From NCBI RefSeq assembly GCF_002803515.1, contig NZ_PHQX01000001.1:310001-374000 (forward strand): a DNA stretch of 64,000 nt, in the 5' to 3' direction. Made by a program: the position numbers and the translations under genes. The notes under the pieces are model-generated. The model did no database searches and was not told the origin of the DNA. It worked only from the letters and a program-made list of their open reading frames with translations. Positions 20,818 through 30,056 of this stretch are shown here, one piece after another; within the stretch, counting starts at the first letter, position 1; each line of letters begins with the position of its first letter. The DNA is from Stenotrophomonas lactitubi. GTDB taxonomy: Bacteria > Pseudomonadota > Gammaproteobacteria > Xanthomonadales > Xanthomonadaceae.

Positions 20818-21357
20818 TCACACCGGCAACGGCAGCCAGGCCAGGCTGGCCGAGGCCAGCAGTGCAGCGATGCCGGTGGCCGCCAGAACGTCGCTCGGGT
20901 AGTGCAGGCCCAGTACTACGCGCGACAGGCCCACGCCGAAGGTGAACGGCACCAGCAGCGGTGCCAGCCAGGGGTAGTAGGCCAGCGCGACGATGGTGAA
21001 CGACACCGCGTGCAGGGTATGCCCGGACGGGAAGCTGAACTCATCCAGCGGCGCCACCCAGGCACGGATACGCAGGTCGGCCGCGTACGGTCGTGGTCGC
21101 CTGGTCCAACGTTTCAGCCCCTTGTACAGCAGCAGTGCGGCCAGCCCGGTGGCGGCCATGTGCACCGATGCACGCAGGCCATCGAAGCCATCAATGAGCA
21201 CCAGCGCGCCCATCAACACGTACCAGAACACGCCATCGCCGAGCCGGCTGATGATCGAGAAGACGCGGCGCACGCGGCGACGTCGGCAGTAGTGGTTGGC
21301 GCGCCGACACAACCGTGCTTCGCGGCCGGCCAGCAGCTCAAGCGGCGTGGTGCGCAT
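20818..21357 (-). CDS. PAP2-family membrane phosphatase
   Basis: A protein of about 179 residues with several membrane segments. The three acid-phosphatase motifs are KRWTRRPRP, FPSGHT and SRVVLGLHYPSD. Members dephosphorylate lipids such as undecaprenyl diphosphate, phosphatidylglycerol phosphate or phosphatidate; the substrate is not deducible. The start is within the end of the glycosyltransferase gene (overlap about 20 bases), so the two are translationally coupled and probably act on one lipid or glycolipid pathway. Confidence 0.85.
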   Translation of the reverse strand: MRTTPLELLAGREARLCRRANHYCRRRRVRRVFSIISRLGDGVFWYVLMGALVLIDGFDGLRASVHMAATGLAALLLYKGLKRWTRRPRPYAADLRIRAWVAPLDEFSFPSGHTLHAVSFTIVALAYYPWLAPLLVPFTFGVGLSRVVLGLHYPSDVLAATGIAALLASASLAWLPLPV

Positions 21358-22483
21358 GTCCGCTCCTCCGCGCATTGGCCAGTTCCGCCAGCAGGTTTTC
21401 GAACTCCGCCACTACCTGCTGTGGGTGCAGCCGCTTCATCGCCCGTGCCGCGTTGCCGCCCAACTCGCGGCGCAGGGCGTCATCGGCAGCCAGTTGAACT
21501 GCTGCCTGCACGAACTGCTCGTCGTCATCCACTGCCGCACCATTCTCGCCGTTGCGCAGGTACTCGCGGGCCGCGCCGTAGTCGAAAGCGACAGTAGCCA
21601 GGCCGCTTGCCATGCTTTCCAGGGTCACGTTGCCGAATGTCTCGCTGCGGCTGGGGAACAGGAACAGGTCGCCACTGGCGAAATGGCGGGCGAGGGCATC
21701 GCCACGCTGGATGCCGCAGAAGATGAAATCGGGATTCTCATGGGCCAGTTTTTCGCGCGCCGGGCCATCGCCGACCCAGATGAAGCGTGCTTTCGGACGC
21801 ACCTGCTGCAGCTTGCGGAAGGCTTTCACCGCCAGGCCGAGATTCTTTTCGGCGGCGATGCGGCCGACGTAGATCGCTGCCAGCCCCGTACCATCGATGC
21901 CCCATTCTTCGCGCAGCGCCGGGTCGCGGCGTGCGGGGTCGAACTGCTGGTTGTCGACCGCGCGCGCGAGCAGGCGCACACGCTCGAAACCCTGTTCGGT
22001 GAGAAATTCCTGCAGTTCGCGGGTGGGCACCAGGGTCGCATCGGCCTGGTTGTGGAAGCGGCGCATCCAGCGCATTGCCGCCGACTGCAGCCACGCCACT
22101 CCATAGTCAGGCAGGTATTCGTCGAAGCGGGTGTGGAATCCGGTAGCCACCGGAATGCCGAGGCGGCGCGCGGTGCGCAGCGCCGACCAGCCCAGCGGGC
22201 CTTCGGTAGCCACGTAGATCGCGTCCGGGCGCTGCTGCCGCCAGTGCCGGCCCAGCCGGATCGGTGCGGGCAGGCCGAAGCGCAGGCCGGGATAACGCGG
22301 CAAGGCCGCGCCCGGAACCAGCAGGGTGCCCGGTACCGCCTCCAGCGCTTCACTGGCCTGTCGCGGGCGGATCAGGTCGACCTCGTGGCCGGCGGCGCGC
22401 AATCCCTGCTCCAGGCCCTGCACGGTCAGTGCGACGCCGTTGATCTCCGGCGGGTAGGTTTCGGTGACGATGGCATAGCGCAT
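21338..22483 (-). CDS. GT4-family glycosyltransferase
   Basis: A 381-residue GT-B fold transferase. The acceptor-side N-terminus reads MRYAIVTETYPPEINGVALT. The nucleotide-sugar site includes IYVGRIAAEKNLGLAVKAF and the E-x7-E region SRSETFGNVTLESMASGLA near residue 285. This resembles mannosyltransferases acting on diacylglycerol or phosphatidylinositol-like lipids, but also other GT4 enzymes. Coupling with a downstream PAP2 phosphatase suggests glycolipid synthesis. Confidence 0.86.
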   Translation of the reverse strand: MRYAIVTETYPPEINGVALTVQGLEQGLRAAGHEVDLIRPRQASEALEAVPGTLLVPGAALPRYPGLRFGLPAPIRLGRHWRQQRPDAIYVATEGPLGWSALRTARRLGIPVATGFHTRFDEYLPDYGVAWLQSAAMRWMRRFHNQADATLVPTRELQEFLTEQGFERVRLLARAVDNQQFDPARRDPALREEWGIDGTGLAAIYVGRIAAEKNLGLAVKAFRKLQQVRPKARFIWVGDGPAREKLAHENPDFIFCGIQRGDALARHFASGDLFLFPSRSETFGNVTLESMASGLATVAFDYGAAREYLRNGENGAAVDDDEQFVQAAVQLAADDALRRELGGNAARAMKRLHPQQVVAEFENLLAELANARRSGHAHHAA

Positions 22484-22594
22484 GGCGGGCCTCCGGTTTT
22501 ACGCATGCTCAGGCTTGGCGATGTAGCGGACATGACCGCTTTGCGACAGCGCGATGACGGCCGGGCAAGGCGATGCCTGCGTAATTCAGGGGCA

Positions 22595-22625
22595 CAAAAA
22601 AACCACGGCCCCGAAGGGCCGTGGT
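22595..22625 (-). terminator. Terminator of the TonB-dependent receptor gene
   Basis: On the - strand: CCACGGCCC, loop TTCGG, GGCCGTGG, then TTTTTTT. It starts about 25 bases after the receptor stop codon. Confidence 0.88.
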
Positions 22626-22649
22626 CGTGGTGTTGCGCCAGCGTGTGGA

Positions 22650-25619
22650 TCAGAAGCGCTGCTGGTACTTCATGTACATGAAACGACCGATGTCGTAGCC
22701 ACCGTAGTAGGAGAACGACGAATTCGGCTTGCTGTACATCACCGGGCCTTCCTTGCCGAACACGTTGTTGGCGCCAACCGACACGGTGGCATCCCACGGC
22801 AGGTTGTAACGGAACTGCACGTCGTGGAAGGTGACCGCGCCACGCTGGTTGTAATCGCGGGTGCCCTTGATCCACGGTGCCATGAAGCCCGGATCGGAGC
22901 ACTCATCCGCGTAGCGGGTGGCGTTGAGGCAACGCTCCTTCACGCCGGAGTAGTAACGCGCGGTCCAGCTGACGCCGAAGTCACCGATATCCCAACCCAG
23001 CACCAGGTTCGAACGCACCCGGAATGCCAGGCTGGTGCTGGTGCCGATGGTGTTGGCCACGCCGTTGATCGGGGTAGGCACCACGCCGGCATCGTTGGTC
23101 GAACGGTACACGTTCTTGCTGACGTAGGTGCTGGTCCAGCCAGCGCTCAGCTTGCCGTAGCTGGTATCCACGCGGTAGCTGACGTCCAGGTCGTAGCCTT
23201 CGGTCTCTGCGAAGCCTGCGTTACGGTTGCCGAACTTCAGGCCGGTGACGATGCCGGTGGCGGCATCACGGGTGAAGCGGCTGCAACGCGCTTCGATACC
23301 CTGCTCGTAGCAGTCGGTGAGGATCTGGTTCGGGCTGTCATCGACAATGGTGTTGTCGATGCGGATCTTCCACCAGTCCAGCGCAACGTTGAGGTTGCTG
23401 ACGAAGGTCGGGCTCCACACCAGGCCCAGCGTCTTGCTGGTCGAGGTTTCCGGGGTCAGCTGCGGGTTGGAACCGGATACGAACGGCGTCGGCGTTGCGT
23501 CCTGGGCGGTGGTCACCGGCGTATTGCCCTGGCGCAGCTGACGGAAGTTGCCGGCATCGGCGATGTCGCGTGCGCAACGTCCGCGGACTTCAGCACTGTT
23601 CTTGGAAGCGCCGAACACGGTGTCGCAGGGATCGCTGAACTGCGCGAAGGTTTCCGAACCGCCACCGTACAGGTCACTGATGGTCGGTGCACGGAAACCT
23701 TCGGCCCAGGTGCCGCGGACCAGCAGCTGGTCGATCGGCTTCCACTTGAAGCCGAACTTGCTGTTGAGGGTGTTGCCGAAGGTGTTGTACTCGGAGAAAC
23801 GCGTTGCGGCGCTGAAGCTCAGTTCCTTGGCACCCGGCAGGTCGGCCAGGATCGGCACGTTGAGCTCCAGGTACGCTTCCTTCACCGTGTAGCTGCCACC
23901 GGTCGGGCCAGCGGCCAGGTTGGTGGTGGCACCGGTCTGGGCCAGCGCGTCAGGCGTGTACTTGCCATCTTCCTTGCGGCTTTCGACGCCGAAGGCAAAG
24001 CCCAGGTCGCCGGCCGGCAGGGTCATGATGCTGCCCGACAGATTGGCGAACGCATTCTTGGTGGTGGTGCGGCCGGTGGTTTTTTCGGACGGGAACAGCC
24101 AGGACAGCAGTTCTTCGTTGCCGGTCAGGCCGTTCGGGTCATTCTTGCCAAACGGCACCAGCGGGTTCCACGGCTTGCAGCCATCGATGACCGCGCCCTG
24201 GCGGCCGCACATCACCTTGCCGGTGGCCGCGTCGAGGAACGAAGGGCCCACGGCATCGCGCACGCGCTTCTTGTGCAGGTTGCCGGTGGCGGTGGCGGTC
24301 AGCTCGTTGCGGTTGTACTGGTAGCCCACGTCCCAGTCGAAGTAGCGCTGGCCGATCTCGAAGGCACCATCCAGCGACACCACCGCACGATAGGTCTTCA
24401 GTTCGCTGGTGCTCACGCGCGGCACTTCCCAGGTGCGGCGGTTCCAGGACACTGCGGTCGGGTTGGCGTAACCGTGCTGGCTGCCGAACGGGTTGAAGTA
24501 GCTGTCCCTGGACATCTGGCCCGTGGCGTTCGGGTCATTGGGAATGGACACCGAGCTGGACTGGGTCGGGTAGCCGGCGATCTGGCGCTCGGAAGAACGC
24601 TTGTTGTAGCCGAACTCCGTGCGCAGGTTGATGTCATCGGTCAGCTTGAAGCGGCCATCGAAGTACACCGAATCACGCTTGATCGGGTACATGACGTGCA
24701 TCTGGTCGTTGGCATTGCTGACGTCACCGGTGAACGGCGTCGCATCGGTCAGGTGGTAATTGGCCGGGTTGGTCGGGTCGGCACCACGGTTGAGCGAGTA
24801 GCCGCAGCCCAGGCGGGTATCGGTACAGCCCGGGCGGCCCTTCAGGCCGGTGATCTGGCCGTACTGGCTCAGCGTGGTCCAGTTGGAGGGGTCATTGGGG
24901 TTGTGGTCGCTGGTACCGTACTTGCTGAACCAGCGGTCACGTGCCCACACGCTCTTTTCTTCGGAGTGTTCCAGCGCCAGCGTCAGCGACACGCGGTCGT
25001 TGCTCCAGCCGCCCACCACGTCGAAGCGGTCGCGCGCGCCGTCACCTTCGCTGTACTGGCCGTGGTAGACGTTGGCGGTCACGCCGTTGACGTTGGAACG
25101 GGTGATGATGTTGACCACGCCGGCCATCGCATCGGAACCGTAGATGGCCGAAGCGCCATCCTTCAGCACTTCGATACGCTCCACCGCCGACACCGGCAGC
25201 GAGGACACGTCCTGCAGGCCCGAGGTGCTGATGCCCAGGCGCTTGCCGTTGACCAGCACCAGGGTGCGCTGCGCGCCCAGGTTGCGCATGTCGATGTAGG
25301 TGCCGCCGGTGTTTTCGCCCGAGCTCAGCGCGTTTGCGCGGCTGATCGCCGGGCTGCCCATCGCCGTCACGTTCTGCAGGATGTCGGCAACGGAGCTGAA
25401 GCCCTGGCGTTCGATATCGGTACGGCTCAGGGCCAGCACCGGCTGCGCCGTTTCAACGTCCACCTGGCGGATGCGCGAACCGGTGATCTCGATGCGGTCC
25501 AGGTTGGTCGGCGATGCGGTGCTGCTGCTCTGGGCGAACGCCGGCAGCGCAGCCAGCGTCGCAGTGGTTGCCAGGGCGTAGCGGATGGCCTGCCCCAGTG
25601 CGGTGGTGCGTGAAGTCAT
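22650..25619 (-). CDS. TonB-dependent outer-membrane receptor
   Basis: A 989-residue active-transport receptor. The signal peptide ends LPAFAQ. The TonB-box region and plug domain follow (EITGSRIRQVDVETAQPVLA, then LVLVNGKRLG typical of plugs). A large beta-barrel ends in the outer-membrane signature with C-terminal phenylalanine (KYQQRF). The start at 25619 (MTSRTTALGQ) has a GAGAGAG stretch upstream; the longer in-frame start at 25742 would bury the signal peptide. Substrate is not evident: there is no adjacent siderophore or sugar cluster and no clear Fur site. Confidence 0.93.
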   Translation of the reverse strand: MTSRTTALGQAIRYALATTATLAALPAFAQSSSTASPTNLDRIEITGSRIRQVDVETAQPVLALSRTDIERQGFSSVADILQNVTAMGSPAISRANALSSGENTGGTYIDMRNLGAQRTLVLVNGKRLGISTSGLQDVSSLPVSAVERIEVLKDGASAIYGSDAMAGVVNIITRSNVNGVTANVYHGQYSEGDGARDRFDVVGGWSNDRVSLTLALEHSEEKSVWARDRWFSKYGTSDHNPNDPSNWTTLSQYGQITGLKGRPGCTDTRLGCGYSLNRGADPTNPANYHLTDATPFTGDVSNANDQMHVMYPIKRDSVYFDGRFKLTDDINLRTEFGYNKRSSERQIAGYPTQSSSVSIPNDPNATGQMSRDSYFNPFGSQHGYANPTAVSWNRRTWEVPRVSTSELKTYRAVVSLDGAFEIGQRYFDWDVGYQYNRNELTATATGNLHKKRVRDAVGPSFLDAATGKVMCGRQGAVIDGCKPWNPLVPFGKNDPNGLTGNEELLSWLFPSEKTTGRTTTKNAFANLSGSIMTLPAGDLGFAFGVESRKEDGKYTPDALAQTGATTNLAAGPTGGSYTVKEAYLELNVPILADLPGAKELSFSAATRFSEYNTFGNTLNSKFGFKWKPIDQLLVRGTWAEGFRAPTISDLYGGGSETFAQFSDPCDTVFGASKNSAEVRGRCARDIADAGNFRQLRQGNTPVTTAQDATPTPFVSGSNPQLTPETSTSKTLGLVWSPTFVSNLNVALDWWKIRIDNTIVDDSPNQILTDCYEQGIEARCSRFTRDAATGIVTGLKFGNRNAGFAETEGYDLDVSYRVDTSYGKLSAGWTSTYVSKNVYRSTNDAGVVPTPINGVANTIGTSTSLAFRVRSNLVLGWDIGDFGVSWTARYYSGVKERCLNATRYADECSDPGFMAPWIKGTRDYNQRGAVTFHDVQFRYNLPWDATVSVGANNVFGKEGPVMYSKPNSSFSYYGGYDIGRFMYMKYQQRF

Positions 25620-25934
25620 GACGAGCTCTCTCTCGGGTCGTGCAAAGGACGCCAAAACGGGCGTCGAAGGAATCGGCAGGTCCAAGACCGAGCCGATGAC
25701 CCGATAGTAGTCTCGTTGGTTAATGCTCTGTAAAGAGCGCATGTCGGTTTGTGTCGTTACGCATCACCTGTTTTCACCAAACGTGAACAAAAGCAGGGGT
25801 TTACGTGAAGGCTCGGCACGCGCAAGCGCCGCCAGCTGCTGCGTTGCAGCAGGAATTGGCGGTCGATTGCGCGAACTGTAACGAAATGTAATCGGGCGCC
25901 GACGGGTGATGCGTGGGCGCCCTCGGCGTCCTGC
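25620..25934. other. Upstream region of the TonB-dependent receptor gene
   Basis: No gene or SMAG repeat is seen in these 315 bases. The region is more AT-rich than its neighbours around 25770-25800 and should hold the receptor promoter, but no convincing hexamer pair could be chosen. The ppx gene ends at its far side. Confidence 0.4.
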
Positions 25935-27461
25935 TCAGACCACGAACGGACGGAACTGGATGCCCAGCCCGGCGATGCCTTCGGTCTCGCCGATCAGGTC
26001 GGCGCGCAGCAGCGGCCGCGCATCGATGAAGGCCTGCGGCACGATCAGCGACAGGCGGCTGTCGTCGGCGGTCAGCTCCAGCACCGGCAGCGGTGCGTCT
26101 TCATGCGCGCGGTTGAGCAGTACCGCCAGGCGCAGCAGGGCAACCAGGCGTCGTGCCGTCAGCAGCAGGCGTTCGGGGATGGCATCGAAGGCGGTCTTGC
26201 TGATGCCGCGGCGGTGATTGCGCACCAGCGTCGCCAGCATCTGCTGTTCCTGCCGCGAGAAGCCGGCGATGTCCGAGTTCTCCAGCACGTAGCTGCCATG
26301 CACGTGGTAACCGCTGTGGGCGATCATCAAGCCCAGTTCATGCAGGCGCGCGGCCCAGCCGAGCATGCGTGCATCATCGGCATCCAGCTTCCAGCGTTCC
26401 TGCACCTGCTCCAGCAACGACAGTGCGGTGTCCTGTACGCGGCCGGCCTGCACCGTGTCGATGCCATAGCGATGGGTGAGGGCGGCCACCGATTCATCGC
26501 GCGGGTCGTTGTCACCGGCACGGCCGAGGATGTCATAGAGGATGCCCTCGCGCATCGCGGCCTTGCTGACCAGCAGCTTCTGCAGGCCCAGTGCCTGGAA
26601 GGCGGCCTCCAGCACCAGGATGCCGCCGGCGATGATCGGGCGGCGATCGCTGGACAGGCCGGGCAGCACGATGTCGTCGATCTTCTTGGCCTTCAGCAGC
26701 TCATCGCGGAGCTGCGGCAACGCCTCGGCGGTGATCGCACCCTTGCTCAGCTTCATCGTCGCGCAGATTTCGCTGATGGCCTTGTGGGTGCCGGACGAGC
26801 CAAGGGCTTCCTGCCAGCCCAGCGCGCGGTATTTGCTGGCGAAGGGCTGGAACTCCCGGCCGATCTCGGCCAGGGCATCCTTCCAGCGCTTCTTGCTGAG
26901 TTTGCCGCCCGGGAAAAAGCGACGGGTGCTGGCGATGCAGCCGGCCTGCAGGCTCTCGCGTTCCAGGGTCTGCATGCCCTTGCCGATGATGAACTCGGTC
27001 GAGCCGCCGCCGATGTCGATGACCAGGCGGTGCTGGTCGGGCTTGGGCGGTTGCGCATGGGCCACGCCCAGGTAGATCAGTCGCGCCTCTTCGCGGCCAC
27101 TGACCACTTCGATGGCATGCCCGAGCGCGGTTTCGGCCGGCATCAGGAAGGCCTGCGGCGAACGCAGCTGGCGCACGGTATTGGTGGCCAGTGCACGCAC
27201 GCGATGTGGCGGGACGTTGCGGATGCGCTGGCCGAACCGTGCCAGGCACTCCAGCGCGCGCTGCCGCGCTGCTGCGGAGAGTCCGCCCTTGCCGTCCAGG
27301 CCGTCGGCCATGCGCACGGTCTCGCGCAGGCGGTCGATCACCCGCAGCTGGCCAAGCGTGTAACGCGCGATGACCATGTGGAAACTATTGGAGCCAAGGT
27401 CGATGGCGGCCAGCAGGTCGCCATCCTGCAATGCGGGCGGAGTCGTGGTGGTATGCGGCAT
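25935..27461 (-). CDS. ppx: Exopolyphosphatase
   Basis: This 508-residue Ppx/GppA enzyme releases terminal phosphate from polyphosphate. The ASKHA-type phosphate loops are clear: AAIDLGSNSFHMVIARY near residue 17, and VIDIGGGSTEFIIGKG near 150. The C-terminal HD-like domain contains AARLHELGLMIAHSGYHVHG. The sister enzyme ppk1 lies upstream on the same strand, but 503 bases of repeats separate them, so independent expression is possible. Confidence 0.93.
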   Translation of the reverse strand: MPHTTTTPPALQDGDLLAAIDLGSNSFHMVIARYTLGQLRVIDRLRETVRMADGLDGKGGLSAAARQRALECLARFGQRIRNVPPHRVRALATNTVRQLRSPQAFLMPAETALGHAIEVVSGREEARLIYLGVAHAQPPKPDQHRLVIDIGGGSTEFIIGKGMQTLERESLQAGCIASTRRFFPGGKLSKKRWKDALAEIGREFQPFASKYRALGWQEALGSSGTHKAISEICATMKLSKGAITAEALPQLRDELLKAKKIDDIVLPGLSSDRRPIIAGGILVLEAAFQALGLQKLLVSKAAMREGILYDILGRAGDNDPRDESVAALTHRYGIDTVQAGRVQDTALSLLEQVQERWKLDADDARMLGWAARLHELGLMIAHSGYHVHGSYVLENSDIAGFSRQEQQMLATLVRNHRRGISKTAFDAIPERLLLTARRLVALLRLAVLLNRAHEDAPLPVLELTADDSRLSLIVPQAFIDARPLLRADLIGETEGIAGLGIQFRPFVV

Positions 27462-27595
27462 GGGCGAATGTTAGCCGAAGGGGCGGTGAACTCGTCACCG
27501 CGCGGCCTTCACATTTTGTGGTGGGGGGGCGGCGGCAGGGCTGCGCCCTGCACCCGCAGAGTCAACGTCAACGTCAAAAGCGGGGTATCCGTGGG

Positions 27596-27701
27596 AAGGC
27601 GGGGTGGGTCCGGTTGCGGGGGACGCCGTGAACCCATCCTTGGGGGCTTGGCCGCGGCATCCATGCCGCGGACACCCCCGCAACCGGACCCACCTCGCCT
27701 T
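27596..27701. repeat. Long hairpin element A (27-bp arms, structured core)
   Basis: Arms 27596-27622 and 27675-27701 are complementary over 27 bases with a single G-T wobble. The 52-base loop contains a nested perfect hairpin, CCGCGGCAT-CC-ATGCCGCGG (27652-27671). Read on the - strand, the loop aligns with the loop of the hairpin at 51831-51938, though the arms do not. It lies in the 503-base gap between ppk1 and ppx. Confidence 0.8.
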
Positions 27702-27745
27702 CGACAGTTTTCCGCGATCTGTCGGAATGGCATTGCCTGCTCTTG

Positions 27746-27828
27746 GTAGGTGTCGACCTTGGTCGACACGGTAGATCCACGCCACGCGTGGATGCATCCA
27801 AACGTGCCGACCAAGGTTGGCATCTACC
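27746..27828. repeat. SMAG repeat triplet, copy 1
   Basis: Three GTAG palindromes in a row: 27746-27769, 27771-27795, and 27803-27828 (the last inverted). The whole 83-base block is repeated almost exactly at 27880-27962. Confidence 0.78.
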
Positions 27829-27879
27829 GGATCAAAGACCCTGCATGTGTCGACCTTCGACAGATCGCCGCGGCTGTTG

Positions 27880-27962
27880 GTAGGTGTCGACCTTGGGCGA
27901 CACGGTAGATCCACGCCATGCGTGGATGCATCCAAACGTGCCGACCAAGGTCGGCACCTACC
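27880..27962. repeat. SMAG repeat triplet, copy 2
   Basis: Near-identical tandem duplicate of 27746-27828 with about four base differences, ending two bases before the ppk1 stop codon. Triplet duplication as a block shows these palindromes can spread as composites. Confidence 0.78.
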
Positions 27963-27964
27963 GG

Positions 27965-30052
27965 TCAGAGTCCCTGCATCAACGCCATCTGTGCCGAATG
28001 CGGGGCTTCGTCGTGGGCCGGGGCGCGCTTGTGGTAGATGCCCTCGGCATCCAGCTCCCAGGCGTTGAGGTTGTCGTCCAGATAGTTCTGCAGCACTTCG
28101 CGATAGACCCGCTTGGCCAGTGCCGGGTCGAGGATCGGGAAGCAGGTCTCCACCCGGCGCAGCAGGTTGCGTTCCAGCCAGTCGGCGCTGGCGCAGTACA
28201 GCTCCGGTGCGCCGTCGTTGCCGAACCAGTAGACCCGGCTGTGTTCCAGGAAGCGGCCGACGATCGAGCGCACGCGGATGTTGTCCGACACGCCGGGTAC
28301 GCCCGGGCGCAGGGTGCAGGCGCCGCGGATGATCAGGTCGATCTGCACCCCCGCCTGCGAGGCGGCGTACAGCGCACGGATCACCTGCGCTTCGTTGAGT
28401 GCGTTCATCTTGGCGATGATCCGCGCTGGTCGCCCGGCGGCAGCGACGCGTGTCTCGCGCTCGATCCTCGCCAGGATCCCGGTATGCAGGGTGAAGGGAG
28501 ACTGCAGCAGGCGCTTGAGCTTCATCTTCGAGGCCAGCCCGGACAACTGCTGGAACAGCAGGTGCACGTCGTTGCCGATGTCGGCATCGGCGGTGATCAG
28601 GCTCAGGTCGGTGTACGCGCGTGCGGTACCACTGTGGTAATTGCCCGTGCCCAGGTGCACGTAGCGGCGCAGCTTGCGGCCTTCGCGGCGCACGATCAGC
28701 AGCATCTTGGCGTGGGTCTTGTAGCCGACCACGCCGTACACCACCTGCACGCCGGCTTCCTGCAGCCGATCGGCCAGGCCCAGGTTGGCTTCTTCATCGA
28801 ACCGCGCGCGCAGCTCGACCACCACGGTCACGTCCTTGCCGGCACGTGCGGCCTGGATCAACGCATCGACGATCAACGAGTCCTTGCCGGTGCGGTACAG
28901 GGTCTGCTTGATCGCCAGCACGTTTGGATCGAGCGCGGCCTGGCGGATCAGGTCGAGCACTGCAGCGAACGCGTCGAAAGGGTGGTGCAGCAGCAGGTCC
29001 TTGCGTGCGGTGGTCTCGAAGATGCCGTCGCTGTCGCGCAGGGTGCGCGGGGTCATCGGCGGATACTTGAGGTCCGGCTGCGCGATCAGGTCGTACAGCT
29101 GGATGATGCGGTTGAGGTTGACCGGTCCATCGATGCGGTACACCGCGTTCTCGGTCAGGCCGAAGTTCTGCAGCAGGGTGCGGACGATGTCGCGCGGCAT
29201 GTCGTGGGCGATTTCCAGGCGCACCGCAGGACGGTAGCCACGGTCCACCAGCTCGTCACGCAGCGCCAGCGCCAGGTTTTCCACTTCCTCCTCGTCCACC
29301 ACCAGCTCGGAGTTGCGGGTGACACGGAACTGATAGGCGCCCAGCACTTCCAGGCCCGGGAACAACTCGTCCACGAAGGTGGACAGCACCGAGGACAGGA
29401 ACACGAAGTTCTGCGGGCCGCCGAGTTTTTCCGGCAGCTGGATGATCCGCGGCAGCGAACGCGGCGCGCGCACGATGGCCAGGTGGCCGGTGCGGCCGAA
29501 CGCGTCGGTGCCCTTCAGCACCACCACGATGTTCAGCGACTTGTTGAGGATCTTCGGGAACGGATGCACCGGATCCAGGCCCAGCGGCGACAGCACCGGC
29601 ATGATCTCGTTGCGGAAGTAGGCACGCAGCCAGCGCTTCTGCCGGTGGGTCCAGGAGTTGCGGCCGAGCACGCCGATGCCGGCCTCCATCAGCGCCGGAC
29701 GCAGCGTCTGGTTCCAGCAGCGGTACTGCTGGTCCACCAGCTCGGCGGCGCGCTCGTGGATGGCATTGAGAATGGCCTGCGGGCTCATGCCATCCGGTGC
29801 CGGCGGCAGGCCGAACTCCTGCGCATGACGGACCGCAGCGGCACGGATCTCGAAGAATTCATCCAGGTTGGTGCAGGAAATGCACATGAAGCGCAGGCGC
29901 TCCAGCAGCGGCACCTGCGGGTCCATCGCCTGCGCCAGCACGCGGAAGTTGAAATCCAGCTGCGACAGTTCGCGGTTGATGTACAGCGCCGGGTCGCGCA
30001 ACGGATCGCTGTCCGTGCTCACGGGGAGGGGGAGGGATCCGAGGCTGCTCAT
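27965..30052 (-). CDS. ppk1: Polyphosphate kinase
   Basis: This 695-residue kinase reversibly polymerises the gamma-phosphate of ATP into polyphosphate. The N-terminal helical domain starts NRELSQLDFNFRVLAQAMD near residue 27. The catalytic core holds VGYKTHAKMLLIVRREG with the autophosphorylated histidine, and RYVHLGTGNYHSGTARAYTD. The C-terminal domain has EARCSRFT-free family length comparable to E. coli Ppk (688). It begins 4 bases after phoR ends on the same strand, so phoB-phoR-ppk1 is likely one operon. Confidence 0.96.
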   Translation of the reverse strand: MSSLGSLPLPVSTDSDPLRDPALYINRELSQLDFNFRVLAQAMDPQVPLLERLRFMCISCTNLDEFFEIRAAAVRHAQEFGLPPAPDGMSPQAILNAIHERAAELVDQQYRCWNQTLRPALMEAGIGVLGRNSWTHRQKRWLRAYFRNEIMPVLSPLGLDPVHPFPKILNKSLNIVVVLKGTDAFGRTGHLAIVRAPRSLPRIIQLPEKLGGPQNFVFLSSVLSTFVDELFPGLEVLGAYQFRVTRNSELVVDEEEVENLALALRDELVDRGYRPAVRLEIAHDMPRDIVRTLLQNFGLTENAVYRIDGPVNLNRIIQLYDLIAQPDLKYPPMTPRTLRDSDGIFETTARKDLLLHHPFDAFAAVLDLIRQAALDPNVLAIKQTLYRTGKDSLIVDALIQAARAGKDVTVVVELRARFDEEANLGLADRLQEAGVQVVYGVVGYKTHAKMLLIVRREGRKLRRYVHLGTGNYHSGTARAYTDLSLITADADIGNDVHLLFQQLSGLASKMKLKRLLQSPFTLHTGILARIERETRVAAAGRPARIIAKMNALNEAQVIRALYAASQAGVQIDLIIRGACTLRPGVPGVSDNIRVRSIVGRFLEHSRVYWFGNDGAPELYCASADWLERNLLRRVETCFPILDPALAKRVYREVLQNYLDDNLNAWELDAEGIYHKRAPAHDEAPHSAQMALMQGL

Positions 30053-30056
30053 GGCG

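Noticed and set aside
22554..25613. 1019-residue + strand ORF
   Set aside because: Antisense shadow of the TonB-dependent receptor gene, low-complexity Val/Ala/His-rich product with no signal or domain.
27462..27964. CRISPR array
   Set aside because: Repeats here are palindromic SMAG units without regular spacers, and no cas genes are present anywhere in the window.
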